A DNA stretch of 64,000 nucleotides from Porphyridium purpureum (lineage: Eukaryota; Rhodophyta; Bangiophyceae; Porphyridiales; Porphyridiaceae), in assembly GCA_008690995.1 (NCBI GenBank), contig VRMN01000010.1, forward strand, positions 124,001-188,000, written 5' to 3'. The notes under the pieces are model-generated. The model was not told the DNA's origin. It searched no databases and saw only the letters and a program-made list of their open reading frames with translations. Both the position numbers and the translations under genes were made by a program. Positions within the stretch are counted from its first letter, which is position 1. Each line of letters begins with the position of its first letter. Of this stretch, positions 1 through 11,058 are shown piece by piece.

Positions 1-895
1 TCAGTTTTAGGAGGGCGCGCGTGGACTGTGGATAAAAGGGAGCGTCGGAATTTCTTCTCTAAGGGGTTTTCCTGCGCTACTTCCCTGCGTCTTCCCTTCT
101 TCGATAAGAGTGATTGAGTATAGGTGAGTGAATAAATTCATTTTAGGAGCCATTGCGATGTGTTCCTGTTCGGAAACCTCGCTCCGCTGATGGACAACCT
201 CCAATCCAACGACCAAGTTTATCAAGTTCTAAACGTATAACTTTTCCAACTCGCACTCCCTACCGAAGACCACCACGGTCGCGCTCAGCATCGAGCTTCG
301 CGTGCGGCTTATAAGCCAACGGACCCTTTCTCCTACGCTCCTACCGCCGGCCGACAACCGCAGCCACGTTTCCCCTCTCAAGTCACGTCCCTTATCAGTT
401 ATTAGCTTAACGGCTTAACGACTACAAGGTAACTGCTAACCGTTAACCGCCATGCTCCACGCATCTTAACAGTTCCTCTTGGCACGACGCCCATTGCGAA
501 TGACATTGTGACAGCTGGCCCCATCCTTCAAGCTAGATAAAGCAAACACGAGACGGTGTCGCAGCTGAATTAACAAGAAAACGGGAGAGCAGGAGGCTCA
601 TTAAATAGACCGCTCACGTCGTCTTCAACCGTTTTCCGACCCGCCGCTCTCCACGCGCCTCAGCACGCACGCGCACGCTCTGCGTGCACCTGCGACGCCG
701 CGCGCTAGAAGGTCACGCGACTGGCGACCACAGAACATGCGCGCGCGTCGATGCAGACGCGCGCAGACGCATTCTGAGCCTGCGCGCGTCTCCCATGCGA
801 GCTACGCAAACCGCAGGCGCAATGTGCCGTGGATAGAAACACGCCAATCGCCGTTTCCCGCCACGTTGCGGCAGTTTAGCCATCAGTTCGACACT
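1..895. repeat. Upstream segment of duplicated unit 1
   Basis: This is noncoding DNA that recurs, diverged, at about 12.06-12.99, 16.49-16.94, 21.69-23.87 and 29.88-30.65 kb. Shared landmarks are a stretch near 170-330 (matching about 22.12-22.31 and 30.31-30.49 kb), a cluster of AACCG/CGGTT and TTAACGG words near 400-450, and a GC-rich part near 740-850 that matches 12.60-12.71 kb. Homology to unit 2 stops near 895 and resumes after 5612, so later insertions split this segment from its gene. No convincing gene was seen. Confidence 0.6.
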
Positions 896-1273
896 GCCTG
901 TGAAACAGGATTATGAATGGGGGCATGAGCGTAGACGAATGCCACGGTGCGTATTGTCGCCTTACCGAGAGATGATGACTTTCCGATTCCAATGCCGCCT
1001 TTATACGTTAAAACCTATTCATCTCTGCCTCCCAGTCTAGACAAGCACCACGACAAAGACACGGGCACCTCTTGTATATCTCGGCCTCGCGAACCCGGAC
1101 CGAGGTGGGCTGAGGCTCACACAGCGCGCGCACGTGGTGGTCCACTACGCGTACCGGTCGTCACCTTGGCGCCCCCATTGGCGACGACCCCTCGAGTCAT
1201 TGCGGGTACAAGCGTGGCGCCCCCACGGGTCATCGTCGAGCTCGTCGCGAGGATTTCGAAGTACTCTTCACGC
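896..1273. other. Inserted DNA with no recognised content
   Basis: These bases interrupt the alignment between unit 1 and the other units, to the left of the copia element. They are not LTR sequence and have no protein resemblance I recognise. They may be a remnant of an earlier insertion. Open frames here are short and unconvincing. Confidence 0.4.
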
Positions 1274-4200
1274 TGTTGTATCCTTTCCTTCTGAGAGATG
1301 CAAGTGCGGGTTGTGCACGTGCCTTTAGGAACTCAACCCTGCCAAGACGAAAACTCAATTTCTTCAACAAATTCCGTTTGTTTAACTTCACATCTCTACC
1401 TAAAAGTATGAGCTGAAGCCTGCCAAACGACTCGCCATCCTGCTTTCATACTCTGCTCTCAGCCCACTCGAAACCGGGTCAAGTGCGTCGCACCACGCCC
1501 CTTCGCACTCGCAACCCCCTTTTCCGAAACAACCCCAAGGTTTCAAACCAAGCCGACAAAGCGAATCACCTCAAGCAAGGGTCGCGTTCAAACACTTCCC
1601 CTTTTTAGACACCTTGCTTGACCTCTTGCTCAACATGGTCAAGTACTTTCCCAGTCTGTAAGAAGCGCGCTAATGACTTGTTGCTTTTCACCTTGGTAAG
1701 CGCGTCTGCTAGATTATCTTCACCCCTAATCCAGCAGATTCTTGCAATTTCTTGCCGCTGAAAAGCCTCTCTGATGACTGCTAAATCCAATGCGAGACGC
1801 TTCTCTGTAGTAACTCGGCTGGTCGTCACCGAATCAAAGATGCATTTGCTATCTGTGAATAAGTGCAGCTCCACTTGTTGTTTGAGGCTGTGCAACAAAG
1901 CTTTCACATATAATCCGGCATCCAACGCATCGCTTAGGGCCAGCACTTCTGCTCCTAAAACGCTCCTCACGATTCTGCGAGTCTTCTTTGATGTCCATAG
2001 AAGCGGCACGCCAGTCCCATTGTTATCGCACAAAATGACGCAATATCCAACCTGGGATGACAAGTCCTCATTGTTCCCGAACGCTGCGTCTGAATATACT
2101 CGGAGAGCAAGCTTGGTGCTCAAGTTGGGAACTAGCAGCTTAGTGTCGAGACCTACCACGTTTCGTGCCATCGATATCAAGTGGTTTGTTTTGTCCCTGT
2201 CAAATGTGCTCTCCGTAACTTGCATCAATTGTCCTGTGATATAAGTAGTAAGTGGGCTGGTGAGTGCGCTCAACCAAGCCCACTTGCCTCTGATCGTTTG
2301 GAGCTCTTTGTAGCTATTCACCTTTGTATCTTGGTCAAGCAACACCTTCAAGAATGCCTGTTGATCAATTTCCAGCATTCCACGAACAAGCCTCATAGAT
2401 TGGCCGGCAAATCGCAAAGGAGGGCCGTCGTCCACCAAGAACTCTCTTTCCTTCACGTCAAACCTGTTCTCAAATGTTTTCAAGACATCACTCAAGTGAT
2501 TTCCGCCTCCCGCAATAATATCGTCGACGTAAATACCGAGGAGTTCAGCTTCGCTGGTGATAAACGCGCAGGGATCGGTTCCTTGCACCAGATTTCGCTC
2601 TTGCAAATCATTCAGTACTGTTTTAGACCAGTATGTGGGTGCGTCCACCAATCCATACAAAGGTTTCACCAATTTCCAATATTTCATATCACCTTTTCGG
2701 TTGTACTCGGCAGGCGGCAAGACGTAAATGGCTCTGCTCAAATTCTCGCTTTGTAGAAAAGCTTGCTTAACGTCTTGCGTCCACAGCTGCAGCCGGCGGT
2801 GTCGCGCCAGTGCGAGTATTGCCCGCATGGTTACAAACTGTAGCGTGGGTGCTTCAGGAACTTGCTCGGCTTTGTCACGGTCTACATGACCCAGAATAGT
2901 AAGTCTTGCCTTCGGTGAGCCGTCAGCTTTGACAGTCAAAACCCATTTGGTGCGTAGCAGGTTAGCGTTTGAGGGCAGATGTGAGACGTCCTCAAAAACG
3001 TTCCTTGCGATCAAGCCTTGGAGCTCAGATGCTTTTGCTGCTTCAAATACTGTGTCCGACTCATCATTGAGGTAGTACAAGTCTGGTGTGGCGAGTCCAG
3101 ATGTTCGTTCACGAAACGGTCGAACAACTGCTACTGATAGCGTCATCTGTGTACTGTTTTTGTGGTCTCGTACCACAGCTATGTTACGGTCGTACTCAAT
3201 GCTCACCAGTGTCATGGGGCCTTCCCACAGTTTCCGTTTGAAACGATAGACCTTGACCAAGTCACCTGGTTTCATCGCAACCTCCATGGGGTACTTCCCG
3301 CTCAACGCGCGATGAAGTCTCTCCATCGCTACGAGACTCTCATATTCCGTTCTGATTGTTCGCATTACGTGCATTCTTGCGCGCTGATCCAAGGATGCCA
3401 TCATATCGGTGCCCAGGATAGTTCGTGGCGTTACTCCAAACACCAGCAACGTTGGTATAAAACCACTTGGATTCATCGTGTCGTTCAAAACTTTTACGCA
3501 CAGTTCGAGAAGCAGGCTGTCCGATAGAGCATCACTGCCTGGTTCAGCAGAGAGACGACTATGCACGCGTCTAAGCGGCCCATGTACTTGTTCTCCACGT
3601 CCGAGTTGCCAATGGGCTTCCACCCCAATAGGTACCACACTTATGCCATGAGACTGCGCGGTCGAGGTGAAACCCATACCGATAAACTCTGAGCCTTGGT
3701 CTACCCGGAGTTCGTGTGGTAATCCGCTCGTAGTGCATACCCATGTTGCAATGAAAGCATCCCATACTGTCTTGTTTGACTTGTCTTTCAAAAAAACTGC
3801 CCTTGTATATCCGGTGTGAACACAAACAGCCTGCAGAACTGGTTTGTTGTTCAGGTAGAACACATCCACTTCGTGGACTTCGTCATCGGCCGGAAGCTCT
3901 TCAACAAATCTCACATGCTCCTCTTCCTCATCACTTGCTTTTCCGCTTCCCGCTTCCTCGTCTTCGGCTTCTCCTGTTGCAAACATCTCTGTGAACCTGA
4001 TGTCATCTGCCTCGTCAGCGCGTGGGCACTCGCGAAACAGATGGTACATTGACTTGCACTTGAGACAACGTAAAGTTTTCCCGTCGCGTCCCTTTCTGTT
4101 CTTTCGCTTCGAGTACTTGTTCGTCGCAAAGAATGTATTGTTTGTTGGTTCATCTGCTGGCATGTTCACAATCCCTAAGCGGCAGCGCTGAACGAAGTGC

Positions 4201-5612
4201 TGCAGGCTATTCGGCGGGTCGTTCAATACATTGAATGCCCATGGCTGCCCTCTAACCGCTCCCTGGAGCGTGCTCACAAGCACTTCCTCCGCCTGCATTC
4301 CCTTAGGCAGCCGTCTCTGCAGCTTCTGTGCTTTCGCTATGAGCGCATTAAAAGCTTCGAGGGTTGAGCCGCCTATGCTGTCATCAAACCGGAGTGCCCT
4401 GAATTCGCTCATGCCCAATTGTTCGCCAGCGAGACCAAACAAACGGTTCTTCAGAACTGTGAAGACCTCCGTCGGTGAGATGTAGTCCGTTGCCTTCATT
4501 GCTGTTGTCCATATACGCAAAGCTTCCCCTCCTAACACCAGAAAAATACATTCGACCTGCGCCTCTCGCGGAGCTTGCACTACCCTGCACGCGTTCTGAT
4601 AAAACATCAACGTCTCCTCCGCGTCGTCGTTGTAATCCCCGGTGAAAAGCGGGGCCTTATGTAGCAACTTGCTAAGCGCGTCCGGCATTTTACCTGCAGT
4701 GTTGGCCAACGCCCCGACATGTGACCCTTGTGCGGACGCTGGTTCAGTCTGCGCCGTCTGCGCAGATGCTGTCCTGCCCTGCTGCCCAATGGAACGCCCA
4801 TACGTCACGAAGTCACTCCGGAATTGCTCACTCCGTGCCAGTGTTTCCAGCAGCTTATCGCGCAGGCTCAAATCCCCGGACTTGGAGACTGGCACACCAC
4901 GGGCTTCCTAAAACTGCTTGACTTCCTTTCGCTGGATAGGCGACATATTGTCAATGATTTCTGCCGTCATCAACTCTTTGTACTCTTCCTCCAGTTCATG
5001 ACCTTTCAGCCCTTGAAGGCTGTTTTTTATCTCCACCCAATGATGGTACAATTGGCTCATTGCCAGTGCGTTGCTACCTGCCGCAGCTGGTGTTGTACCA
5101 GAGCCCTGCACTGAGGACCGTCCAAATTCAGGCGCACCGCCACTCCCGCTCCCTGTGGCCGCTGCGGCGAATTCTTGTCCAGCCGTGTCATGCGTCGCCC
5201 TTGCTGCCATGGCTCGCGTCACACGTTCAGTCATACGGTCCGTCATTGTCGTTCCGTACGCTCAATACCTTTCAAGCTCTTAATTCATGAATGTTGTAGC
5301 CTTTCCTTCTGAGAGGTGCAAGTGCGGGTTGTGCACGTGCCTTTAGGAACTCAACCCTGTCAAGACGAAAACTCAATTTCTTCAACAAATTCCGTTTGTT
5401 TAACTTCACATCTCTACCTAAAAGTATGAGCTGAAGCCTGCCAAACGACTCGCCATCCTGCTTTCATACTCTGCTCTCAGCCCACTCGAAACCGGGTCAA
5501 GTGCGTCGCACCACGCCCCTTCGCACTCGCAACCCCCTTTTCCGAAACAACCCCAAGGTTTCAAACCAAGCCGCCAAGGCGAATCACCTCAAGCAAGGGT
5601 CGCGTTCAAACA
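1274..5612 (-). mobile_element. Ty1/copia-type LTR retrotransposon, young, mostly whole
   Basis: Two direct repeats of about 320 bp (1274-1594 and 5293-5612) begin with TG and end with CA and flank a minus-strand coding region at about 1.6-5.25 kb. Parts read in copia order: a gag region with a CCHC zinc knuckle, an integrase segment, reverse transcriptase with the IYVDDI box, and RNase H. The two LTRs differ at only about five positions, so the insertion is recent. Flanks carry a similar 5-bp word (CACGC and CACAC). The element looks mostly whole with at least one break in its coding region. It sits about 240 bp upstream of the first WD40-EH gene and splits that gene's upstream segment. Confidence 0.9.
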
Positions 5613-5851
5613 CACACTACCTCCGGCGTTTCGGGTGGAATGGTCGAACGATTCCGAACGTGTGCGAGCATCGGCGGTGGTTGGATGCCGACATTCGTGA
5701 GTGGCATTCGGTTTCGCCGTACGCATCGGAGTGAGCGCGCGCTAGTGCGCGGGAGGGGCGGCGGTGGAGGTTGTGTGTAGACGGGCGGGTGTGCCGTGTC
5801 CGCGAAGGGCAGCGTGCGGGCGCGGCAACGCGCGTGAAAGAGTAAAGGGAC

Positions 5852-7984
5852 ATGGCAACCGCGCTGACTTTGGTGGGGCACTCAAATGTGGTGGCCGCGG
5901 TGGACTTTTCGCCGGATGGTCGGTTTATCGTGTCCGCGAGCAATGACAAAACAGTCAAGGTGTGGGACGCGCACACGGGTGTGCGCGTGCGCACCATAGA
6001 CGGGCACTCGGGTGTAGTGCGGGCAGTGCACTTTTCGCCCGATGGCCGGTTCATCGCGTCCGGCAGCGATCACAAGACGGTGAAGGTGTGGGACGCACAC
6101 ACCGGCGCATGCGTGTGCATATTGACGGATCACTCAGAGGCGATAACTGCGGTGCGCTTCTCACCCGATGGCCGTTTCATCGTGTCCGCCAGTTTGGACG
6201 AGACGGTCAAGGTGTGGGACGCACATACCGGCGCGTGCACTCGCACCATGAACGGACACTATGAATTGGTCTGGGCGGTTCATTTTTCGCCCGATTGCCG
6301 GTTTATTGCGTCCGGCAGCGAAGACAGAACGGTCAAGGTGTGGGACGTATACACCGGCGCGTGCATTCGCACCATCTTGGGGCATTCAGGTGTGGTGCGG
6401 ACGGTGCACTTTTCGCCCGATGGCAAGCGCATCGCTTCCGGCAGCGAAGACACGACGCTGAAGCTGTGGGACGCACATACCGGCTCATGTGTACGCACCA
6501 TGACGGCGCACTCAGGTGTGGTGCGGGCGGTTCATTTTTCGCCCGATGGCCGGTTCATCGCGTCCGGCAGCGAAGACCAAGCGGTCAAAGTATGGGACGC
6601 ACACACGGGCGCGTGCGTGCGAACCATCACGGGGCACTCAAATTCGGTACGTTCGGTGCGTTTTTCCCCTGATGGCCGATTCATCGCGTCCGGCAGTGTT
6701 GACAAAACGGTCAAGGTGTGGGACACAAGCGACCTAAAGTGTGGCCCCGAAGGAACGTCAGGTGACGCTAACGAGGAAAAATATTGCAAGGACTATTGGG
6801 AGGTCGCCGACTCGGATGGGAGCCAAGCGTTGGACGCTCAGGAGGCGCTGGCGTTCTTCTCGAAGGCGCGGCTGCCGATGTCGGTGCTGCATCGGATGTG
6901 GGATGCGATAGCAACAGCTCGCGGCAAGCGTGCGCTTACCTATGACGACTTTGTGCTCGCACTGCGGTGGGTTGCGCTGGCGCAGAACGGCGAGGAGGCG
7001 AGCCTCGCACGTGTGCAGCAAGGTTCGCTGTCACTGCGCGCCAAGATCGACGTACCCGGGTGGAACCCGTTCGACAGGGTCGCGCGCACGCTGTCGGAGA
7101 CTGCGCGACACGAGGAGTACTGGAAGATGGCCGACGCAGACGGAAGTGGGGAGGTGGACGTGCATGAAGCGGTAGCGTTTTTGTCCAAGTCTGGACTGCG
7201 GAACCGCGTGCTGAATGAGATCTGGGGCCTTGCAACCAGCCAAGGGATGTTTTCGTCGCTGGACACGGAGCGGTTCAAGACTGCGCTGCGTCTGGTAGCA
7301 ATGGCACAGAAGGAAATGAAGCTGGATGTGAAGGAGGCGGCAGGTGGCGAGATGGAACTGATTGCGGACTTCAAAATCAATGCCGCGAAGCCGGCACCGG
7401 AACCGATGCCAGAGCCGATGCCAGAGCCGATGCCAGAGCCGATGCCAGAGCCAATGTCGAAGCCGATGCCGAAGCCAGTACCGAAGCCGATGCCGAAGCC
7501 GGTGCCAGAGCCGGTGCCAGAGCCGGACACCGACTTGGAGAGGATGTTTGCGGAAACTGCGCTGGATGATCTGACATGTGAGCAGCTGGCTCGAGTGCTG
7601 GAAGAGGTCTTGGAGGTTAACGGGGCCTCGGTGAGGAATGTGAGGGAGCGCCGGGTGAGCGGTGAGGCACTGCACGACATGAGGGAGTTCCAGGAGTTTG
7701 TGCAGCTTTCATTCCCGGACAAGAAGAGAGTTGAAAAGTGGGTTGCGGGGCGGAAATCGTACGAAGGATTCGAGGAATACCTGTTTGGCGTGCTTGGTGG
7801 TGATTCGGAGCGCGCCGAGCGTGCGTGCGCTTTGCTTTTAGAGTCTCACGCTGTGTCGAACTTGGACGAGTGGTTGTGGTTTCGGAAGCAGCCTAGCAAG
7901 CGAACAAGTATGAGGACGATTGTGCGGCGCTTCCCGGAGCTCGGGACGTGGCCGGGCGGGCCGGACGCGGAAGATTGGACGTAG
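5852..7984 (+). CDS. WD40-EH-EH-SAM-like protein, copy 1 (seven WD repeats)
   Basis: This 710-residue protein starts at the first ATG after a leader conserved in all copies. Residues about 8-300 are seven WD40 repeats of 42 residues, each close to [20 protein letters not shown] followed by SGS-x-D and [11 protein letters not shown], enough for one propeller. Two EH domains follow (about 305-385 and 420-500); the second has an EF-type loop (DADGSGEVD) and the IWGLA helix typical of EH folds. Between them is an NPF tripeptide (GWNPFDR), the classic EH ligand. A Pro-Glu/Met spacer (about 515-560) leads to a region resembling a SAM domain and a conserved tail ending near EDWT. EH domains usually act in endocytosis and membrane traffic; WD propellers bind partners. 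The combination is not one I recognise, so the function is unknown. The domain calls are firm for WD40, good for EH and tentative for SAM. Confidence 0.9.
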   Translation: MATALTLVGHSNVVAAVDFSPDGRFIVSASNDKTVKVWDAHTGVRVRTIDGHSGVVRAVHFSPDGRFIASGSDHKTVKVWDAHTGACVCILTDHSEAITAVRFSPDGRFIVSASLDETVKVWDAHTGACTRTMNGHYELVWAVHFSPDCRFIASGSEDRTVKVWDVYTGACIRTILGHSGVVRTVHFSPDGKRIASGSEDTTLKLWDAHTGSCVRTMTAHSGVVRAVHFSPDGRFIASGSEDQAVKVWDAHTGACVRTITGHSNSVRSVRFSPDGRFIASGSVDKTVKVWDTSDLKCGPEGTSGDANEEKYCKDYWEVADSDGSQALDAQEALAFFSKARLPMSVLHRMWDAIATARGKRALTYDDFVLALRWVALAQNGEEASLARVQQGSLSLRAKIDVPGWNPFDRVARTLSETARHEEYWKMADADGSGEVDVHEAVAFLSKSGLRNRVLNEIWGLATSQGMFSSLDTERFKTALRLVAMAQKEMKLDVKEAAGGEMELIADFKINAAKPAPEPMPEPMPEPMPEPMPEPMSKPMPKPVPKPMPKPVPEPVPEPDTDLERMFAETALDDLTCEQLARVLEEVLEVNGASVRNVRERRVSGEALHDMREFQEFVQLSFPDKKRVEKWVAGRKSYEGFEEYLFGVLGGDSERAERACALLLESHAVSNLDEWLWFRKQPSKRTSMRTIVRRFPELGTWPGGPDAEDWT

Positions 7985-8720
7985 GCCGATGCTGGTGCCT
8001 TTGAGTTTTGATGCGGACGAACAGTGTCCCGGTGTCGCGCCGGTTGCTCGTCAGTGTGTACGTGGAGCGCACGCGCGGGTGCCACTGACTGAACAGACCT
8101 TGCGAACATCGACATGGTTGCTGCGCCTGGGACGGGCTATGTTTTCCGGCTGGAAGCGAGAATGTTGTTTTCTTTCTGCGGAACGCCTGGAGGCCGGGCC
8201 CGTGTAGCGTGCTGTGGAACGCTTGATTGGCGCTGGCTGGTGTATCCAAGCACATTTGCGCGTTTCGGGCGTCAACGCCTGCACGGGCTGCGCTCTGCTA
8301 GCCACGCGCCAAGTTCATCCCGGTGCTGTATGAAAGGATCCTCCTGCCTGTGCGCTGACGCAACGATTACAGAACGAGGATTGAGACCAGTGGCTCAGCG
8401 CGAATGTGCGCCGAAAATCAGCAAGACCCGCTGGTTCGAATGCTGTCTGCCAGATGGGCGCGAGTCTGCGCATGTTGTGTGCTCCGCGTGACAGTCTCAT
8501 GCGAACCCTTCAAATGGCATTTCCATAAAAATGGCTGGGGACATTTTTGGTGTCGTGCGCAAGCTCTTTGCAAATACCACGCGCACGGACACATTCCTCG
8601 AGCAACTTTGGTACTCAGCATGTACGCCGTGCCCGCGATACGAACACGCTTTCTCACTGCGCTATGCCTACCTACGCACACCATGCCCATGAATCCGTTG
8701 GCCGCTCGCCGTGACCGCTC
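7985..8720 (+). repeat. Conserved downstream segment of unit 1
   Basis: The DNA after the stop codon is strongly conserved after copies 2, 3 and 4 (15076-15730, 19137-19800, 25335-26050). A landmark is TGAACAGACCTTGCGAACA at about 8090. Reading frames are not preserved between copies, so it is more likely 3' UTR or other noncoding sequence than a second gene. Confidence 0.6.
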
Positions 8721-9359
8721 CATCTGACGCTTGCGCACAGGTTTTCACTCATCGGAATCCTCGTGAATACGATCGTGCGACTCGCACTCGGCTCCATCAC
8801 AATTCTCGCAATACTTCTGCCCATGACAACTCCGTCAACAGATGTTGTTGAAGACGGCTTCCCACTCCTCTCCGCGTACTGTAAAATCCGGTCGTGTCCT
8901 CTCTCTCGACGGATGAAAGAGCTGAGCCTGGACGCTTGCGCGGGGAGGTCCTGAGCTCGCGTGCACTGCACGGTAGGCTACTTCACGTAGATTACCTCTA
9001 GGAAAAGTTCCGTTGTTCAATCAGCCTTACCTTTTATTGTGGATTGAGAAACTCGGAGAAGTTGGTAGATGGTTGATCATATAGGCACCCCTCGGCTCGC
9101 AAAAGCCCGCCTGGACTCAAAAACTGCGTCGAGCGCATCAATCACAACCCCTCAAGTATTGAGGAATCGCACCTTATCACAATGACCGGCCTCGCAAGCA
9201 ATGACGACTATCTCCGAAAACCTGAAGTGCGCCCATTTGCCCAAACCATGCCACACTCAAAATTCATTGCTCTTGTCTCACTGCGTACTTAGCAGCACAG
9301 TCCTTCGCCAGTAAATGCGTCTCAGACAATTAGCACGCTGCAAAATTTGTCCATTTTCA
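8721..9359. other. Intergenic DNA, nothing recognised
   Basis: The stretch lies between the unit 1 downstream segment and a Tc1/mariner transposon. I see no gene, RNA or clear repeat in it. Confidence 0.4.
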
Positions 9360-10613
9360 TAGTAAATTATGAAAGTTTACTATGAAGACGTGTTTCGGAG
9401 GGGGAAACACGATGCTCAAACAAATAGGACACAAGCGTTTTGGCGCGCCCGGCGGCGGCCAGTCGACAAGAAGAGGGCGATTTCGGGCGGGAAATGGGGC
9501 GCGCGGGTGCGTTGACCGAGGCGGAGAAGCGTGCCATCTGGGGATGGCGCGCGGCGGGGCTCAAGCTGTCCGATATAGCCACACGCGCGGATCGGTCCAG
9601 AAAAGCCGTAAAAAGCTTTCTGGACCAGCCCGACGCGACCCCAGGCTACGTCGGCAACCAGAATACCCGTAAATTCACAGGACCCGCTCAAACGCGTGTT
9701 CTGAATAAACTTAGAGCGGCTCCTAGGAGCCCTCTAAAGGCTCTCACAATGCAGGTCAATACCGGCAGGTCCCAAAGGAAGCCGGTAAGCCGTGAGACAG
9801 TGAGGCGCAATATGGCTGATGATCTGTCCTTTCGGCGTGCCATCGTGAGGCAGCCTCTTTCCCGTGAGAATCGGCTGCGTCGCGTGGCATTTGCCATGCA
9901 AAATCTGAACAAAATTGAAGAGCATAAGAAAGTCATCTTTACGGATGAAAAGAAGTTCAATTTAGATGGCCCTGATGGGTATTCTGGTCAGTGGGTCCGG
10001 ACAGGAGAGTTCCCGGATCGAGTCCGTCGTCATACGGGCGGCGGAAGTGTGATGTTTTGGATGGCAATTTCTTCCGCCGGGAAGATGGCGCTCCTGAAGA
10101 CCCCAGCAAGGATCACTTCAGAAAACTATGTGGCCATGCTGGAGTCCTCTCGAGTGGCGACCATCGTCAGTGAAACCCATCCAGAAGGATGGACATTCAT
10201 GCAGGACAATGCCCCTGCTCATGTGGCGCGGAATACAAAGTCCTTCTTCGCGCGCGAAGGATGGCATGTAATGGATTGGCCAGCGTACTCGCCAGACCTG
10301 AATCCGGTGGAGAACGTGTGGAGCATTATGTCGCGCCGAATGTACGCCGGAAACAGGCAGTATGAGTCTCTCTCGGAGCTGGAGGCTGAAATCATGGAAG
10401 TGTGGGCGTCGATCACGAACGCAGAGGTCGGGAGCCTTGTGACGGGGTGGAATGCACGTCTACACCGGTGCGTGAACATGGAGGGCGCGAACGTCCAGAA
10501 CGTTTAGTTCCTAGATCTCCATATAGTCTCTCTTTGTCCATTGAGCTATTTGATCGAGCATCCTGTTTCCCTCGCCATAACAGGTCTTCATAATAAAAAT
10601 TCATAATTCACTG
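9360..10613 (+). mobile_element. Tc1/mariner DNA transposon, apparently intact
   Basis: Imperfect terminal inverted repeats of about 30 bp lie at 9360-9390 and about 10583-10613; both share the inner words AATTATGAA and TATGAAGAC or close variants. They enclose one transposase frame. A clear TA target duplication is not preserved at the right end. The unbroken frame and catalytic triad suggest recent activity. Confidence 0.75.
9494..10507 (+). CDS. Tc1/mariner transposase (DD34E)
   Basis: A 337-residue transposase from the first in-frame ATG (MGRAGALTEAEK). The N-terminal half has a helix-turn-helix (LSDIATRADRSRKAVKSFL). The catalytic domain shows the three expected acidic residues: D in FTDEKKFNLDG, D in FMQDNAPAH, and E in SPDLNPVENVW, with 34 residues between the second and third, as in Tc1 elements. 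Frame, length and motifs are all intact. It belongs to a different lineage from the decayed element at 19.97-20.99 kb, although both share the DEKKFNLDGPDG block. Confidence 0.9.
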   Translation: MGRAGALTEAEKRAIWGWRAAGLKLSDIATRADRSRKAVKSFLDQPDATPGYVGNQNTRKFTGPAQTRVLNKLRAAPRSPLKALTMQVNTGRSQRKPVSRETVRRNMADDLSFRRAIVRQPLSRENRLRRVAFAMQNLNKIEEHKKVIFTDEKKFNLDGPDGYSGQWVRTGEFPDRVRRHTGGGSVMFWMAISSAGKMALLKTPARITSENYVAMLESSRVATIVSETHPEGWTFMQDNAPAHVARNTKSFFAREGWHVMDWPAYSPDLNPVENVWSIMSRRMYAGNRQYESLSELEAEIMEVWASITNAEVGSLVTGWNARLHRCVNMEGANVQNV

Positions 10614-10751
10614 AAGAAGAACAAACTTTGCAGTTTGCTGATTGTTTGAGACGCACTTTACACGCACGGTACTCACCTCCTCCTCTTCTTCCTTGCTGCC
10701 AAAGGACCGTCGTGCAGCTACCTAACAACTTGCCGGCTCTTATTCCCTCAA

Positions 10752-11058
10752 TGTTATCCGTTCGACCCCAGTCACCTAGAACGGTTCGGTTAATCCAAAA
10801 CCGGTAAGCCGTTAAACCGGTAGACCGTTTAACCGTTTCTAAAAGCTTCTAGAGGTTCCAGAACCTTCGAGACGCGCGCAGAAATGCCAATGATTTGCAT
10901 TGTCATTTCTCTTGGCGCCTTGCTGTCCCTGGCGGAAGTAAGGGTATAAAAAGGCGACGCGCCTGCTCGGACTAGCCGGTCAGGTCTTGCTCGGAGAGAG
11001 AAGAGGTAGGAAGAAGAGACCGACAGTAAAAAAACACTCAGATACACAGCTGATAACA
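10752..11058 (+). mobile_element. Solo-type LTR, family B, copy 1
   Basis: A sequence of about 307 bp starts TGTTATCCG and ends GATAACA, and matches two other copies at 22.92-23.22 and 23.30-23.61 kb. It contains a TATA-like word (GGTATAAAAAGG). Unlike the other two copies, no target duplication is visible, so some internal sequence or a deletion may follow. It is treated as an LTR-retrotransposon fossil. Confidence 0.65.

Noticed and set aside
5852-6740. Regular 126-bp repeats considered as a CRISPR or satellite array
   Set aside because: The period equals 42 codons and each unit translates to a WD40 repeat in one open frame.
6940-7722. Minus-strand frames of 200-260 codons in the WD40-EH genes (also in copies 2-4)
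   Set aside because: They are Ser/Gly or Arg/His rich mirror images of the EH and Pro-Glu regions and follow the sense codon pattern.
8431-8470. GGTTCGAATG as a tRNA T loop
   Set aside because: The same place in the other downstream segments has no such word and no acceptor or D arm is nearby.
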